DNA of 25,350 nt from Acidianus hospitalis (lineage in GTDB: Archaea > Thermoproteota > Thermoprotei_A > Sulfolobales > Sulfolobaceae). Positions 8,770 through 17,006 of this stretch are shown in pieces. Under the pieces are notes generated by a model that worked only from the letters and a program-made list of their open reading frames with translations, was not told the DNA's origin and searched no databases. Position 1 is the stretch's first letter; every line of letters begins with the position of its first letter. The DNA lies in the NCBI GenBank assembly GCA_003086435.1, contig QEFD01000031.1, positions 1 to 25,350 on the forward strand, in the 5' to 3' direction. The position numbers and the translations under genes are program-made.

Positions 8770-9810
8770 TTATGCAGACCTAACTAGTAGAGCATTTGGT
8801 TTCTTAACGCTCATTACTAGAAGTATAACCATTGATAATGCAGTAAATAGTGACGCTAAGAACTTAATATCGAAGGAACTTATTACCGGAACCGCAACTC
8901 CTCCTAATGCCGCAGTATTCAAAGCTATTCCCATATTTCTTGCAGATGCTCCATAAGATGCTGCTAGTCTGGGCGCTACTGAATTAATTCCTAAACCAAA
9001 GGCAGTGAAAACTACTAGAACGTAAGGGGAACCAGTGAGGAAAAATGTAACTCCGCTTATTGCTGAAGTCATTGTATAAAGTAATGCGGTTCTTGTTTCA
9101 CCCAATAGTGGAGATATTACTGGAACGAAAATGTACATTGGTATTGCTACTATATAACCTATTATTAGCCAAATTATTCCTCCTTGATTTTCCACAATCG
9201 CTGGGGCTAACTGCAATGCGAATGCTGGCTCAAAGGAGAAGAAAAATATCAAAATTGAAGATATTGAAGGTATTCCGAGTTTTCCTACTTCAACTGAAAA
9301 TACACTTACCCTCTTGTACAACATAGAGAAAGGCAAAGTTATTGCTCCGCTTAATGCAATTAATTGCCATTCTCCCAAAGCTAAGTAAGATAATGCACCG
9401 CCTATCCATCCGAAAGCCCAACCGCTCATTGTTAAAGCAATTATTAACCTATTTCCAGATCTTACTGCCTGTTCAACTGCTAAAGAAGTAGCTATACCGA
9501 ATGCAACGCCGACTAATAACCTTAAAGGTATTAATATAGGAACATTTAAAGTGCTACTTCCTATTGATAATATTCCTAAAGCTACCATTGAAGATAAGAA
9601 AGTTAACCTAGATCCTAGGATTGCAACAATTCTTTGGTAAAGCAAAGATCCAATAACTCTTCCTCCAAAAGGTATAGACACTATTAAAAACGCTAACCAT
9701 GCTGGTAATTCAAATTGTTTCACAGTAAATGCTGGTGCTACCATTACGTAAGTGGCCAAAGTATAAGCTATAAATGAAGTAACACCGCTAAACGTCTTGC
9801 TTATACTCAT
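8770..9810 (-). CDS. MFS transporter, short type
   Basis: A 346-residue integral membrane protein, hydrophobic along its whole length with about 10-11 predicted helices, shorter than the usual ~400 residues of 12-helix MFS proteins. RVIGSLLYQRIVAILGSR in the first loop fits a degenerate MFS motif A (G-x-L-x-x-R-x-G-x-R), and the paired halves separated near YKRVSVF agree with the family. The substrate cannot be told. The ATG at 9810 is the first good start; no SD is seen. A TATA-like TTATATTT lies on the minus strand near 9840-9848, giving a short leader. It diverges from a second, unrelated MFS gene at 10028. Confidence 0.72.
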   Translation of the reverse strand: MSISKTFSGVTSFIAYTLATYVMVAPAFTVKQFELPAWLAFLIVSIPFGGRVIGSLLYQRIVAILGSRLTFLSSMVALGILSIGSSTLNVPILIPLRLLVGVAFGIATSLAVEQAVRSGNRLIIALTMSGWAFGWIGGALSYLALGEWQLIALSGAITLPFSMLYKRVSVFSVEVGKLGIPSISSILIFFFSFEPAFALQLAPAIVENQGGIIWLIIGYIVAIPMYIFVPVISPLLGETRTALLYTMTSAISGVTFFLTGSPYVLVVFTAFGLGINSVAPRLAASYGASARNMGIALNTAALGGVAVPVISSFDIKFLASLFTALSMVILLVMSVKKPNALLVRSA

Positions 9811-9969
9811 ACGGGTCGGTATATAGTATTCTAGGAATTAAATATAAGCATTACCTACGTAATGTATAAACAAAACGATATAACTTTGATTAATAATTAT
9901 CATTATAATCATCTTATCTCACTATGTCGTATTTTAAGTTATTTTTCTACAATTAGATTAAAATCTGTT

Positions 9970-9988
9970 AATCTATTTTCAATAGATT
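9970..9988. promoter_or_regulatory. Perfect inverted repeat upstream of the second MFS gene, possible operator
   Basis: AATCTATT-TTC-AATAGATT is an 8-3-8 perfect inverted repeat ending about 10 bases before the TATA box at 9998. A site here overlaps or abuts the TFB recognition element, where archaeal regulators often act. Binding is inferred, not shown. Confidence 0.4.
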
Positions 9989-9997
9989 GAAAGATAA

Positions 9998-10008
9998 TTT
10001 TTTAAATA
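9998..10008 (+). promoter_or_regulatory. TATA box of the MFS gene at 10028
   Basis: TTTTTTAAATA is centred about 25 bases before the ATG, so transcription should begin at or next to the start codon (leaderless). Confidence 0.6.
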
Positions 10009-10027
10009 AACACCAAAGCGTCTTAAT

Positions 10028-11233
10028 ATGAGTGAAAGACCAGTCTCCAACTATATTGGTTCCTATATATCGTGGATCATGGATTCTTATGACCTAGGGG
10101 CAGTAGTTATAACTTCAACTTTACTAGAAAAGTTGTTCTACCCGACTTTAGGAACATTAGGTGCAGTATTACCAATAGTTTTCACGGTATTATTTAGGCC
10201 TTTAGGTGGTTTTATCTTTGGATATATAGCTGATAAATATGGAAGGAAAAGAACATTAATATTTACAGTTTTAGGGTATTCATTGTCTATAGGAATAACT
10301 TCAATTTTACCTACTTATTATCAAATAGGAATTTTAGCACCGATTCTTCTATCATTACTTAGAATCTTACAAGGAATATTTATAGGCGGAGACGTATCTT
10401 CAAGCTTTACTACTGCAATGGAAAGCGTTAGAAAGATGAGGGGACTATTTGGCGGGATAATGCAGTCTGGAACTTTAGTTGGGTTTGTTATAGTAGACCT
10501 CCTTTTCGCTTATTTTGCTAGCATACCTAGCCTTGTACTTAATAGTTGGAGATATATTTTCGCTATCGGTGTTCTACCTGCAGGACTTGCAGTATTCATA
10601 AGATCAAGAATGACAGAACCTAAAATATACGTAGAGAGTAAGAAGGATAACCCAATTAAAGGCTTGAAACCAATATGGCAGACCATATTAGTAATGATAG
10701 GATTCTGGATGATGATCTATGCAGGACCGCAATTCGCTCCAGTATTCTTTGGAGAATATCTTCACTTAACTCAAGCAGAAATTGGCAAGTATGCATTTTA
10801 CATGAATTTAGCAGGAATACCCGCAATGATAATAGCAGGAGGAATTTCTGACTTTCTAGGAAGAAAATTTTCAGGAATTGGATATGTTGCATTAGCTACA
10901 ATAGGTGCAGGAATTTTCTATTTTAGTTGTTTCTCTCTATTTACAGTTATGCTCTTCGGATTCTTAATAAATTTCCCTTCAGCATTAACTCCGGCATATT
11001 TGGCAGAAAGGTTCAAGACTTTTAGTAGAGCTACTGGAGTAGGATTCTCTTATAATGGAGCTTTCATAGCTGCAGGTTTTAGTCCATTGCTTATATCTCT
11101 AGTTTCTACTAAACTTCCATTAAATACATCGGCTTTCAGTATTTTAACCCTTGGTTCAATTATTGCAATTTTGGGATTAGCCCTAGGGCCAGAAACGTTA
11201 AAGAATAACGAATTAACAATGTACCAACATTAA
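10028..11233 (+). CDS. MFS transporter, metabolite:H+ symporter type
   Basis: A 401-residue, 12-helix major facilitator protein. [10 protein letters not shown] in helix 1 and [16 protein letters not shown] between helices 2 and 3 (motif A) are typical of the metabolite:H+ symporter group, which includes organic-acid and sugar carriers. [17 protein letters not shown] is the motif B/helix 4 region, and [13 protein letters not shown] repeats motif A in the second half. Intact length and motifs imply a working carrier; the substrate is unknown. The ATG is 25 bases after a strong TATA box, so it is probably leaderless. It lies just before doxDA but the ~140-base gap with its own promoter elements argues against a single operon. 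Confidence 0.85.
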   Translation: MSERPVSNYIGSYISWIMDSYDLGAVVITSTLLEKLFYPTLGTLGAVLPIVFTVLFRPLGGFIFGYIADKYGRKRTLIFTVLGYSLSIGITSILPTYYQIGILAPILLSLLRILQGIFIGGDVSSSFTTAMESVRKMRGLFGGIMQSGTLVGFVIVDLLFAYFASIPSLVLNSWRYIFAIGVLPAGLAVFIRSRMTEPKIYVESKKDNPIKGLKPIWQTILVMIGFWMMIYAGPQFAPVFFGEYLHLTQAEIGKYAFYMNLAGIPAMIIAGGISDFLGRKFSGIGYVALATIGAGIFYFSCFSLFTVMLFGFLINFPSALTPAYLAERFKTFSRATGVGFSYNGAFIAAGFSPLLISLVSTKLPLNTSAFSILTLGSIIAILGLALGPETLKNNELTMYQH

Positions 11234-11240
11234 TGTATAA

Positions 11241-11250
11241 ATGTATACAT
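11241..11250. repeat. Short palindrome after the MFS gene
   Basis: ATGTATACAT is a 10-base perfect palindrome just downstream of the MFS stop codon, followed by T-rich sequence (11251-11278). It could be part of a terminator or a binding site for a doxD regulator; it is short enough to be chance. Confidence 0.25.
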
Positions 11251-11302
11251 TTTTACACAAGATTTTCTTGATTTTTTTAAATTATGTAAACAAAGTTCCA
11301 TG

Positions 11303-11338
11303 ACTTTAAACGCTTTAAAGTTATAAAAAGATAACTTT
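11303..11338 (+). promoter_or_regulatory. doxD promoter with two overlapping inverted repeats
   Basis: ACTTTAAA-CGC-TTTAAAGT (11303-11321) is a perfect 8-3-8 repeat. It overlaps a second repeat, AAAGTTAT-AAAAAG-ATAACTTT (11317-11338, 8-6-8). The likely TATA box, TTATAAAAAG (11321-11330), lies inside the second one; transcription would start near 11350, leaving a short leader with an SD. The architecture suggests that a regulator competes with TBP/TFB. Confidence 0.5.
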
Positions 11339-11367
11339 TTTAATATTAGTAAACAAATATACATTTT

Positions 11368-11373
11368 GGTGGT
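11368..11373 (+). promoter_or_regulatory. Shine-Dalgarno site of doxD
   Basis: GGTGGT ends 3 bases before the ATG at 11377, in line with the anti-SD of Sulfolobales 16S rRNA. It supports this start and a leadered transcript, unlike most first genes in this window. Confidence 0.55.
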
Positions 11374-11376
11374 AAG

Positions 11377-11931
11377 ATGTCTGGAAAACAATCAGAGGAG
11401 TTCAAAAGAACTGAGAAAATGACAAGGATGGAGTATTTATTCCCAGTAAGATTTGCAGTAGGCTGGATGTTCCTAGACGGAGGATTAAGAAAGGCTGTAT
11501 TAAAGCCTGCAAAGTTGGATCCAAATTCCGCATCTTTCGTAGGAGGGAAATTAGTAAACTTCTTGCCGCATGCAGGACCTTTTAAAGGACTCTTATTAAT
11601 GACCTTAGAAAACAGATCATTTGACGTAACTTTCCTAACGGTCTTTAGTTATATCGAAATAATAGCTGGATTATTTATTATCATAGGTCTTTTAACTAGG
11701 CTAGCAGCACTTGGAGCCCTAGCAATGTCTGTAGGTTTTGCACCAGCTTACTGGTTAGGTTCAACCTGCGAAGATGAATGGCAGATAGGAGCACTATTAA
11801 CTGCCGGTTCAGTAACGCTAATATTAACTGGTGCGGGAAGAGTTTGGGGATTAGATTACTTCCTATATAAGAAGCTAGGAGATAGGCCAATAGCTAACGT
11901 GCCTATACTCAAGTGGATTAAATTATGGTGA
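11377..11931 (+). CDS. doxD: Thiosulfate:quinone oxidoreductase large subunit DoxD
   Basis: A 184-residue membrane protein matching the DoxD (TQO large subunit) family. With DoxA it oxidises thiosulfate to tetrathionate at the outer face of the membrane and passes electrons to caldariella quinone, as shown for Acidianus ambivalens. About four helices are visible (roughly 20-36, 84-103, 105-125, 137-155), with the family stretches [16 protein letters not shown] near the N-terminus and [20 protein letters not shown] in the middle, then [18 protein letters not shown]. Length is normal for archaeal DoxD. It is preceded by an SD and a promoter with inverted repeats, and its stop lies within the start region of doxA, so the two are translationally coupled. 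Confidence 0.95.
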   Translation: MSGKQSEEFKRTEKMTRMEYLFPVRFAVGWMFLDGGLRKAVLKPAKLDPNSASFVGGKLVNFLPHAGPFKGLLLMTLENRSFDVTFLTVFSYIEIIAGLFIIIGLLTRLAALGALAMSVGFAPAYWLGSTCEDEWQIGALLTAGSVTLILTGAGRVWGLDYFLYKKLGDRPIANVPILKWIKLW

Positions 11932-11936
11932 TGGAA

Positions 11937-12443
11937 ATGGAGAGAGTAACAATAATTGGTATAATATTCGCTATACTGGTAGTTGGTTGGATATTAGCTA
12001 CGGGGCAGTGGGCTTACGGTAATGTTGTAGGACCTTTAGTCAACCACTCAAAGATACCACAATTAAAGATCACTTATGTCAACGCTTATGAAAACGCAAA
12101 AGGAACATATTTAATATTGAATATTACTGACTGTGACGGACCTGACGCGTATCCAGCATCTGCACCAATGATGGAAATCTATAACTCAACATGGCACGTA
12201 TTCCTATACTCTTATAACATATCTAACGATACAGTCAAGGTAATACAAGCTCCTTGGAACGAGAATAAGAAAGATTACACAAATTGGTACAGCGGATTCG
12301 TAGTAATATTAGGTAGCGAAGCACAGTTCCAGTTACAATTACCATTCCATTTATCCCCTGGAACATACCACATAAAGTTATACACTCCTGCAGTATCGTC
12401 AAAGGTACTAGCAAAGCAGACTGCTACATTCACAATAAGCTAA
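11937..12443 (+). CDS. doxA: Thiosulfate:quinone oxidoreductase small subunit DoxA
   Basis: A ~168-residue protein of the DoxA (TQO small subunit) family: one N-terminal helix ([20 protein letters not shown]) followed by a beta-rich domain exposed outside the cell, with [12 protein letters not shown] and [11 protein letters not shown] as recognisable stretches. It is the partner of DoxD. Several in-frame starts exist at 11925 (ATG), 11928 (GTG), 11931 (ATG) and 11937 (ATG). I prefer 11937 because GGTGA at 11927-11931, which contains the doxD stop codon, then sits 5 bases upstream as an SD; the 11931 ATG would instead overlap the stop as TGATG. The 11925 start would add four residues. A sequon pattern (NIT, NST, NIS) suggests glycosylation of the outer domain. 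Confidence 0.92.
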   Translation: MERVTIIGIIFAILVVGWILATGQWAYGNVVGPLVNHSKIPQLKITYVNAYENAKGTYLILNITDCDGPDAYPASAPMMEIYNSTWHVFLYSYNISNDTVKVIQAPWNENKKDYTNWYSGFVVILGSEAQFQLQLPFHLSPGTYHIKLYTPAVSSKVLAKQTATFTIS

Positions 12444-12446
12444 ATC

Positions 12447-12479
12447 ATTTCTTGTTCTTTTCTTTTTATTCGTTTTTCT
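12447..12479 (+). terminator. T-rich terminator after doxDA
   Basis: Immediately after the doxA stop the coding strand is nearly all pyrimidine with several T4-T5 runs and no hairpin, the form of archaeal intrinsic terminators. Confidence 0.5.
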
Positions 12480-12536
12480 AAGATTAAAGTTTTAAATTGT
12501 AGAAAATGTTAAATTATTCACGACAAATTTCTTTCT

Positions 12537-12860
12537 ATGAAAGTCTCAATTTATCCAGAAAAGGACTCATTAGAGATGTGTTTTGAAGGATCTACAATAA
12601 AAATATTCCTTATAGGAAATGAAGTTCACATCGCTGAGGAAGTAACTTACGAAGTTACTACTGGAGAGGTTTTATCTAAAATCCAAATTGTAATTAAAGA
12701 TGGAAAAGCATACTTACAATCACCCTTTGGATTAAACGAAATTTCTGCCCCAGAAAATATTTTTAAAGGAATAAGAGCGGTACTAGAAGAGATAAAGGAG
12801 AAACATAAAGTTCTTTATGATAAATTTAATAGCTTGATTCCTACTTCAACAGCATCATAG
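12537..12860 (+). CDS. Hypothetical protein downstream of doxDA
   Basis: A 107-residue protein that I do not recognise. It has no membrane segment or signal peptide. The first ~75 residues alternate in a way that suggests beta strands (VSIYPEKDSLEMCFEG, IKIFLIGNEVHIAEEV), and the last 35 form a likely amphipathic helix (FKGIRAVLEEIKEKHKVL). TATA-like GTTAAATTA (12509-12517) lies about 25 bases before the ATG, so it has its own promoter and is probably leaderless. Codon use is like its neighbours. Its 3' end overlaps the convergent gene on the minus strand by 6 bases. Any role with DoxDA is suggested only by adjacency. Confidence 0.6.
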   Translation: MKVSIYPEKDSLEMCFEGSTIKIFLIGNEVHIAEEVTYEVTTGEVLSKIQIVIKDGKAYLQSPFGLNEISAPENIFKGIRAVLEEIKEKHKVLYDKFNSLIPTSTAS

Positions 12861-13484
12861 CATGTAATTAATTAGATCTGTTATTGCTAACGACTCGTCT
12901 ATACACCCCTTGTAGAATACAATAATAATCTCACTGCTAGAATATCCTATTGAAAATTGATAACAGTCTATAGAAGCTATAAATGCACAGTTGCTTATAT
13001 TATGGAAACTTAAAGCGACTGCTTTACTATTATCCTTAAATGTAGTATATATTGTATTATAAATATTTTTAGGTTCCATAGTTGATGTATAATTTAATAT
13101 GATAATTGAAAGTGTCTGATTTCCACTATAGAATGTTGTAAAATTAATACTTCTAAGATCTACCTCTATAATTCCAAGGTATTTATTTATTTGAGGATTG
13201 ACAATTGTGAGATTCTCGGAACTAACATTTTCCGTAGAACCGTTATAAAAATGAATTTCATAATACGACTTTTGTGGTTTTACATAACCCGAAAGGCTAT
13301 CGTTCTCGTTCCACTTCCCTCCAAAATACTTATCAACTATTTGAGAATTAACCATTTTTATACCTGAGGTAGAAGAGTTATTTATCATGTTTAGGTAAGG
13401 TAAAAACATAAAAGCTAAAGTAAACGCAACAACGACTAATGTAAGGCTTATTATCATTCTAAGCTTTACAGTTCTGGATTTCAT
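12855..13484 (-). CDS. Hypothetical membrane-anchored, glycosylation-rich surface protein
   Basis: A 209-residue protein with a basic N-terminus (KSRTVKLRM) and one strong hydrophobic helix at about residues 11-31, then an outside domain carrying ten N-x-S/T sequons (for example NDS, NGS, NVS, NLT, NFT, NQT, NYT, NIS). This is the usual look of a membrane-anchored surface protein in Sulfolobales, where N-glycosylation is dense. Two cysteines (in NCAF and DCYQF) could form a disulfide, with a third near the end. No family is recognised. The ATG at 13484 is about 26 bases from a minus-strand TATA-like TTTTATAAT, supporting a leaderless start. Confidence 0.62.
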   Translation of the reverse strand: MKSRTVKLRMIISLTLVVVAFTLAFMFLPYLNMINNSSTSGIKMVNSQIVDKYFGGKWNENDSLSGYVKPQKSYYEIHFYNGSTENVSSENLTIVNPQINKYLGIIEVDLRSINFTTFYSGNQTLSIIILNYTSTMEPKNIYNTIYTTFKDNSKAVALSFHNISNCAFIASIDCYQFSIGYSSSEIIIVFYKGCIDESLAITDLINYML

Positions 13485-13505
13485 AATACTGAACTGGAAC
13501 CATAA

Positions 13506-13514
13506 ATTATAAAA
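13506..13514 (-). promoter_or_regulatory. TATA box of the surface protein gene
   Basis: On the minus strand TTTTATAAT is centred about 26 bases upstream of the ATG at 13484, the standard leaderless spacing. Confidence 0.45.
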
Positions 13515-13562
13515 CTCTTCAAAACATGAACGAATATTTACTTTCTTTTAATATCATATGTT

Positions 13563-13814
13563 ATGGAGGAAGCAATAAACCTTGCAAAAATGGGCAAACC
13601 TTTAACTGCAATGCTTTTAATAAAATCTTACGTTCAGGAAAAAATCGAGGAAGGAAAAGATGTTAATAAAATGGATAAAATCTGTAGAGATCTGATATCA
13701 GCAATTTTAGCTACTCCTTCAATAAATGACGAAAGCTGGAGAGTTTTCGTACCTTCTCCGTCGTTAGAAGAAATTGAGGCAGTAGTTCAAAAAGTAAAGG
13801 AATGCTTAGGTTAA
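13563..13814 (+). CDS. Small helical hypothetical protein
   Basis: An 83-residue protein, not recognised. It is mostly helical by eye ([31 protein letters not shown], then [17 protein letters not shown]), soluble, with two cysteines. A weak TATA-like AATATTTA near 13532-13540 is about 27 bases from the ATG at 13563. It shares a ~78-base divergent region with the surface protein gene, and its end overlaps the convergent molybdopterin enzyme gene by 9 bases. Coding-like codon use and tight packing favour a real gene. Confidence 0.55.
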   Translation: MEEAINLAKMGKPLTAMLLIKSYVQEKIEEGKDVNKMDKICRDLISAILATPSINDESWRVFVPSPSLEEIEAVVQKVKECLG

Positions 13815-14432
13815 AATTGGTCTCCTAGGTAAATGATGCCTACCTCCTTGTCCTTTAAACCTCTCTTCTTCCCACACATTTCCTCTCTCATTATAGCCCC
13901 TTTCTTCCCAATAACCGTCTACATATTTAGAAGTAAACTCTATTTCAGTTAACCACTTTGCGCTCTTCCATCCGTAAAGGTGAGGCATAAAGGGCCTTGC
14001 AGGAAATCCCTGTTCTATACTTAATGGCTTACCGTTGATCCTTAAAGCTATTATTGAATCCTCCGCCAGCGCATCCTCCTTAGGAACTACTGAAGTATAT
14101 CCATCTAGAGAGTAAAATATCACCCATTTTGCCTCGTCTTTAACTTTTGCCTTCTCCACTAAAGTTTTTATCTTAACTCCTTCCCAGTAAACGTCCTTTA
14201 CGCTCCATCCAGTTACGCAATGAAAATCTCTAGTATATCTAGTATCTATCATGGTTAATAACTGATTGTAAGTGTACTCTATTGGATTTTCAACTAGGCC
14301 AGAAATTTTTAATCTATATTGCTGAATATCAACTTCCGGAACTCCTAATGCCGCATAATATATAAACCTCTTAATGTATTTTTGTCCAGGCGGTGTTTGA
14401 GTTTGCATAGATACTATATCCTTTAACAGCAT
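13806..14432 (-). CDS. Molybdopterin-dependent oxidoreductase, sulfite oxidase/MsrP-like
   Basis: A 208-residue protein carrying the oxidoreductase molybdopterin-binding domain of the sulfite oxidase superfamily. [10 protein letters not shown] contains the conserved cysteine (C72) that ligates molybdenum. [20 protein letters not shown] precedes it as in YedY/MsrP and related proteins, and [25 protein letters not shown] is the typical active-site/cofactor stretch. There is no dimerisation or haem domain and no Tat signal peptide, so it should stay in the cytoplasm. Substrate could be sulfite or another sulfur or nitrogen oxo-compound. Start: ATG at 14432, with a minus-strand TATA-like TATAATAAT (14451-14460) about 25 bases away; a second ATG 24 bases downstream is possible. 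Closeness to doxDA makes a sulfur role attractive but unproven. Confidence 0.85.
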   Translation of the reverse strand: MLLKDIVSMQTQTPPGQKYIKRFIYYAALGVPEVDIQQYRLKISGLVENPIEYTYNQLLTMIDTRYTRDFHCVTGWSVKDVYWEGVKIKTLVEKAKVKDEAKWVIFYSLDGYTSVVPKEDALAEDSIIALRINGKPLSIEQGFPARPFMPHLYGWKSAKWLTEIEFTSKYVDGYWEERGYNERGNVWEEERFKGQGGRHHLPRRPILT

Positions 14433-14493
14433 TTAAGAATATGTTAGAATAATTATTATACATTGCCGTTTGTTTAAGCATAATCGTGTTAAT

Positions 14494-14500
14494 CTTTTTA
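14494..14500 (+). promoter_or_regulatory. TATA box of the first ABC operon
   Basis: CTTTTTA is centred about 26 bases before the ATG at 14523; the transcript is expected to be leaderless. Confidence 0.5.
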
Positions 14501-14522
14501 CCTCAAATAGAATTATATCCTT

Positions 14523-15353
14523 ATGATTTTTACTGACAGACTAACCAAGGTTTATAAGGATGGGACAAGAGCTTTAGACGAGCTTACTGTTACTCTAGAT
14601 GGGAAAATTTCGTGCATACTAGGTAGAAATGGAGCCGGGAAAACTACTTTGATTAGAATTCTTTCTACTCAGCTTTTACCCACTTCTGGCAAGGCATTAA
14701 TAGAAGGGTTTGACGTGATTAAAGACGTAAAGAGAGTAAGGAAAATAATAGCAAGCATTCCGCAAGAAGCTTCACCCATGGGAATAGCTTCGCCTTTAGA
14801 GCATATAACGATGTATTTAACAGCGAGAGGATTTTCAATTTCCGAAGCATTAAGGACCGCTAAATATGTACTTAAAGAAGTTGGATTAGGAGATGTAATG
14901 GATAAACCTACAGACGAATTATCAGGAGGTATGAAAAGAAAAGTTTTCGTGGCTATGGCAATAGCTTCCAATGCGGATGTAGTATTTTTAGACGAGCCCA
15001 CTACGGGCTTAGATCCTATTTCTCGATTAGAAGTATGGTCTGCAATTAAGCAAATGAAGTCAAAGATAATTTTAACAACCCACTATATGGAAGAAGCGGA
15101 AGAGCTTTGCGAGAAAATAGCAATAATAAACAAAGGAAAGTTAGTAGAATATGGAACAGTTGAGGACTTATTATCTCCATTAAGGGGTAAGGTAAGGGTA
15201 GAAGGAAAAGGAGACATAAGAGTTGGCAATTTAAGTCTTTCCTACGTTGATGAAGAAGAAGCGAAGAAACTTGTAGGAAAAGGGGTAGTAATAAAACCGA
15301 TAAGCCTAGAAGATGTAATGATAATGAAGGGGTTATATTATGACGAGGAGTAA
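14523..15353 (+). CDS. ABC transporter ATP-binding protein (first pair)
   Basis: A 276-residue ATPase of the ABC-2/drug-exporter type. Walker [10 protein letters not shown] is at residues 34-42, the Q-loop is IPQEASPMG, the signature LSGGMKRK starts at 133, Walker B and D-loop read [13 protein letters not shown], and the switch histidine is in [15 protein letters not shown]. The C-terminal ~60 residues form the small extra domain usual in this group. All catalytic elements are intact. Its last 14 bases overlap the permease gene that follows, so the two form an operon and surely one transporter. The transported compound is unknown; similar pairs export lipids, drugs or polysaccharide. Confidence 0.92.
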   Translation: MIFTDRLTKVYKDGTRALDELTVTLDGKISCILGRNGAGKTTLIRILSTQLLPTSGKALIEGFDVIKDVKRVRKIIASIPQEASPMGIASPLEHITMYLTARGFSISEALRTAKYVLKEVGLGDVMDKPTDELSGGMKRKVFVAMAIASNADVVFLDEPTTGLDPISRLEVWSAIKQMKSKIILTTHYMEEAEELCEKIAIINKGKLVEYGTVEDLLSPLRGKVRVEGKGDIRVGNLSLSYVDEEEAKKLVGKGVVIKPISLEDVMIMKGLYYDEE

Positions 15354-16062
15354 CTTTATTCTAGCATTTGCCTGGTTTTACGGCTACTCTAACATAAGAA
15401 GGGCACCGATTTACATTTTGGCGTATCTCTCTTTGCCTTTATCATTGCTTTTCTTCATTTATATAATATCCAAAGGTGAACTCCTTGCTTACGGAATAGT
15501 GGGTGGATTAATTTCTGTAATAGTATCTAATTCAATATCATTAATAGGAGATTTTGCTTTCCTAAGATTACAGTTAAGGTTACAAGATCTATTAGTAGCA
15601 ACTGAAATAGGCCCAATGGATTATATCCTAGGGCTGACTTTAGGAAATTTCATCTTCACTTTGCCCGGAGTACTAGTTTACATTATTCTAGGCTTAATCT
15701 TTCACGTTTTCTCTGCTTTTCAATTGCTTGCTATTTTAGGAATATCAGCAATATTGCTCATATCGACAACATCTCTTTCAATAACTCTAGCTAGCTTAAT
15801 AAAGCATACTAGGCATTCTTGGGGATTATCGACTTTCCTCTCGTTAATCTTTACAATACTTCCTCCTCTTTATTATCCATATTCAATACTTCCAAAAGAT
15901 GTACTATACGCCCTATTGCTATCTCCTTCAACATCAGCATCCATGATAGTTCAAGGATTACTAAATTTACAAAAAATGAGTTTGCTAGCGATCGTAGTAT
16001 TTATCTTAGAGAGTGTAGTCTTTATATCATTACCTAGATATGCTATGAAATGGAGGGAATAA
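15340..16062 (+). CDS. ABC-2 type permease (first pair)
   Basis: A 240-residue membrane protein with about six helices, consistent with an ABC-2 permease that works as a dimer with the ATPase encoded just upstream. The region [25 protein letters not shown] in the middle and [33 protein letters not shown] after it follow the usual ABC-2 pattern, in which a polar stretch and a 'PP.YYP' turn precede the last helices. The ATG at 15340 overlaps the ATPase reading frame by 14 bases, so translation is coupled. No substrate can be assigned. Confidence 0.85.
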   Translation: MTRSNFILAFAWFYGYSNIRRAPIYILAYLSLPLSLLFFIYIISKGELLAYGIVGGLISVIVSNSISLIGDFAFLRLQLRLQDLLVATEIGPMDYILGLTLGNFIFTLPGVLVYIILGLIFHVFSAFQLLAILGISAILLISTTSLSITLASLIKHTRHSWGLSTFLSLIFTILPPLYYPYSILPKDVLYALLLSPSTSASMIVQGLLNLQKMSLLAIVVFILESVVFISLPRYAMKWRE

Positions 16063-16069
16063 CACAAGA

Positions 16070-16078
16070 ATAAAAATT
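16070..16078 (+). promoter_or_regulatory. Possible TATA box between the two ABC pairs
   Basis: ATAAAAATT lies about 25 bases before the ATG at 16101 in the short gap after the first permease gene. It suggests that the second pair can be expressed separately. Confidence 0.35.
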
Positions 16079-16100
16079 CCTAAATGCAATGGTATTTTAC

Positions 16101-17006
16101 ATGATAATTGCGGAAGGAATAAGAAAGAGGTATGGAAATAAATCAGCATTAAACGGAGTTAGTTTAAAGGCAGAAAAAGGTAAAATAACTGCTATATTGG
16201 GCCCTAACGGAGCTGGAAAGACTACGTTAATCAGAATCATTTTGGGCTTGATTTTCCCAGACGATGGTGAAGTTAGAATTTTAGATAAAGATCCATTTAA
16301 GGATAAATCAATATTCAAAAAGATAGGTTATATTCAAGAATTACCTAATCTCCCCCCTTTCCTTACTGGGAGGGAAGTACTTGAATTCTCTGCAAAGATA
16401 AAGGGTGTTGATAAATCCGAAATTCCTAAACTTCTTGAAATGGTAGGAATGACAGAAAATGCTGATAAGAAAATCGCAAAATATAGCAAAGGAATGATAC
16501 AAAGAATAGCTATAGCCGAAGCAATGCTTGGTAATCCTGAAGTTCTAATAATGGATGAACCTAATATGGGTACTGACCCAGTATTAATAACAAACTTTAG
16601 AAATATGGTAAAAAATATTGCAAAAGATGGTAGGACAGTTCTAATGACTTCGCATGAAATGGAAGACGTAAAGAAAATTGCGGACAAAGTTTATTTCATC
16701 TTTAAAGGTTCTGTGTATTTTGAAGGAACTGTAGAGGATTTAATAAAGAGATTTTTAGGGATAAGGGTAATAGTAGAAACTGAAGATATTGAAAACCTAA
16801 AGGCTGAAGCAAACAAAATAAACTTTATCAAGGGAGTGGAAGAGGAAGGCAAAAATAAGGTTATCTTAACTCTTACTGAGGATAAGAGGGAAGAACTTAT
16901 TAAAAGGTTGGTTTTAGCTGGAGTAAGAATTAGGTCTTTTTACTTAGATAACGAACTAGAGGAGGCATACTTAAACATAGTTAAAGAGGCAATGTTTAAT
17001 GATTGA
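16101..17006 (+). CDS. ABC transporter ATP-binding protein (second pair)
   Basis: About 301 residues, ABC-2 exporter type. Walker [10 protein letters not shown] lies near residues 35-43. The signature is YSKGMIQR in place of LSGGQ, and Walker B/D-loop reads [13 protein letters not shown] rather than the usual LDEPTxGLDP; the switch histidine is present in [11 protein letters not shown]. The degenerate signature and D-loop are unlike those of the first pair, so the two are not recent duplicates. Translation could also begin at ATG 16089 (four more residues), but the TATA-like box fits 16101. The gene overlaps its permease by 8 bases. It is likely active since Walker A, B glutamate and H-loop are intact. 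Confidence 0.9.
   Translation: MIIAEGIRKRYGNKSALNGVSLKAEKGKITAILGPNGAGKTTLIRIILGLIFPDDGEVRILDKDPFKDKSIFKKIGYIQELPNLPPFLTGREVLEFSAKIKGVDKSEIPKLLEMVGMTENADKKIAKYSKGMIQRIAIAEAMLGNPEVLIMDEPNMGTDPVLITNFRNMVKNIAKDGRTVLMTSHEMEDVKKIADKVYFIFKGSVYFEGTVEDLIKRFLGIRVIVETEDIENLKAEANKINFIKGVEEEGKNKVILTLTEDKREELIKRLVLAGVRIRSFYLDNELEEAYLNIVKEAMFND

Noticed and set aside
9880..9925. AT-rich imperfect dyad (GATTAATAATTATCATTATAATC) between the two MFS genes
   Set aside because: Symmetry is imperfect and expected from the local A+T content; not counted as an operator.
14669..15001. Minus-strand 110-codon frame inside the first ABC ATPase gene (and similar ones at 16097-16318 and 16334-16687)
   Set aside because: They are antisense to intact ABC motifs and have no recognisable features.
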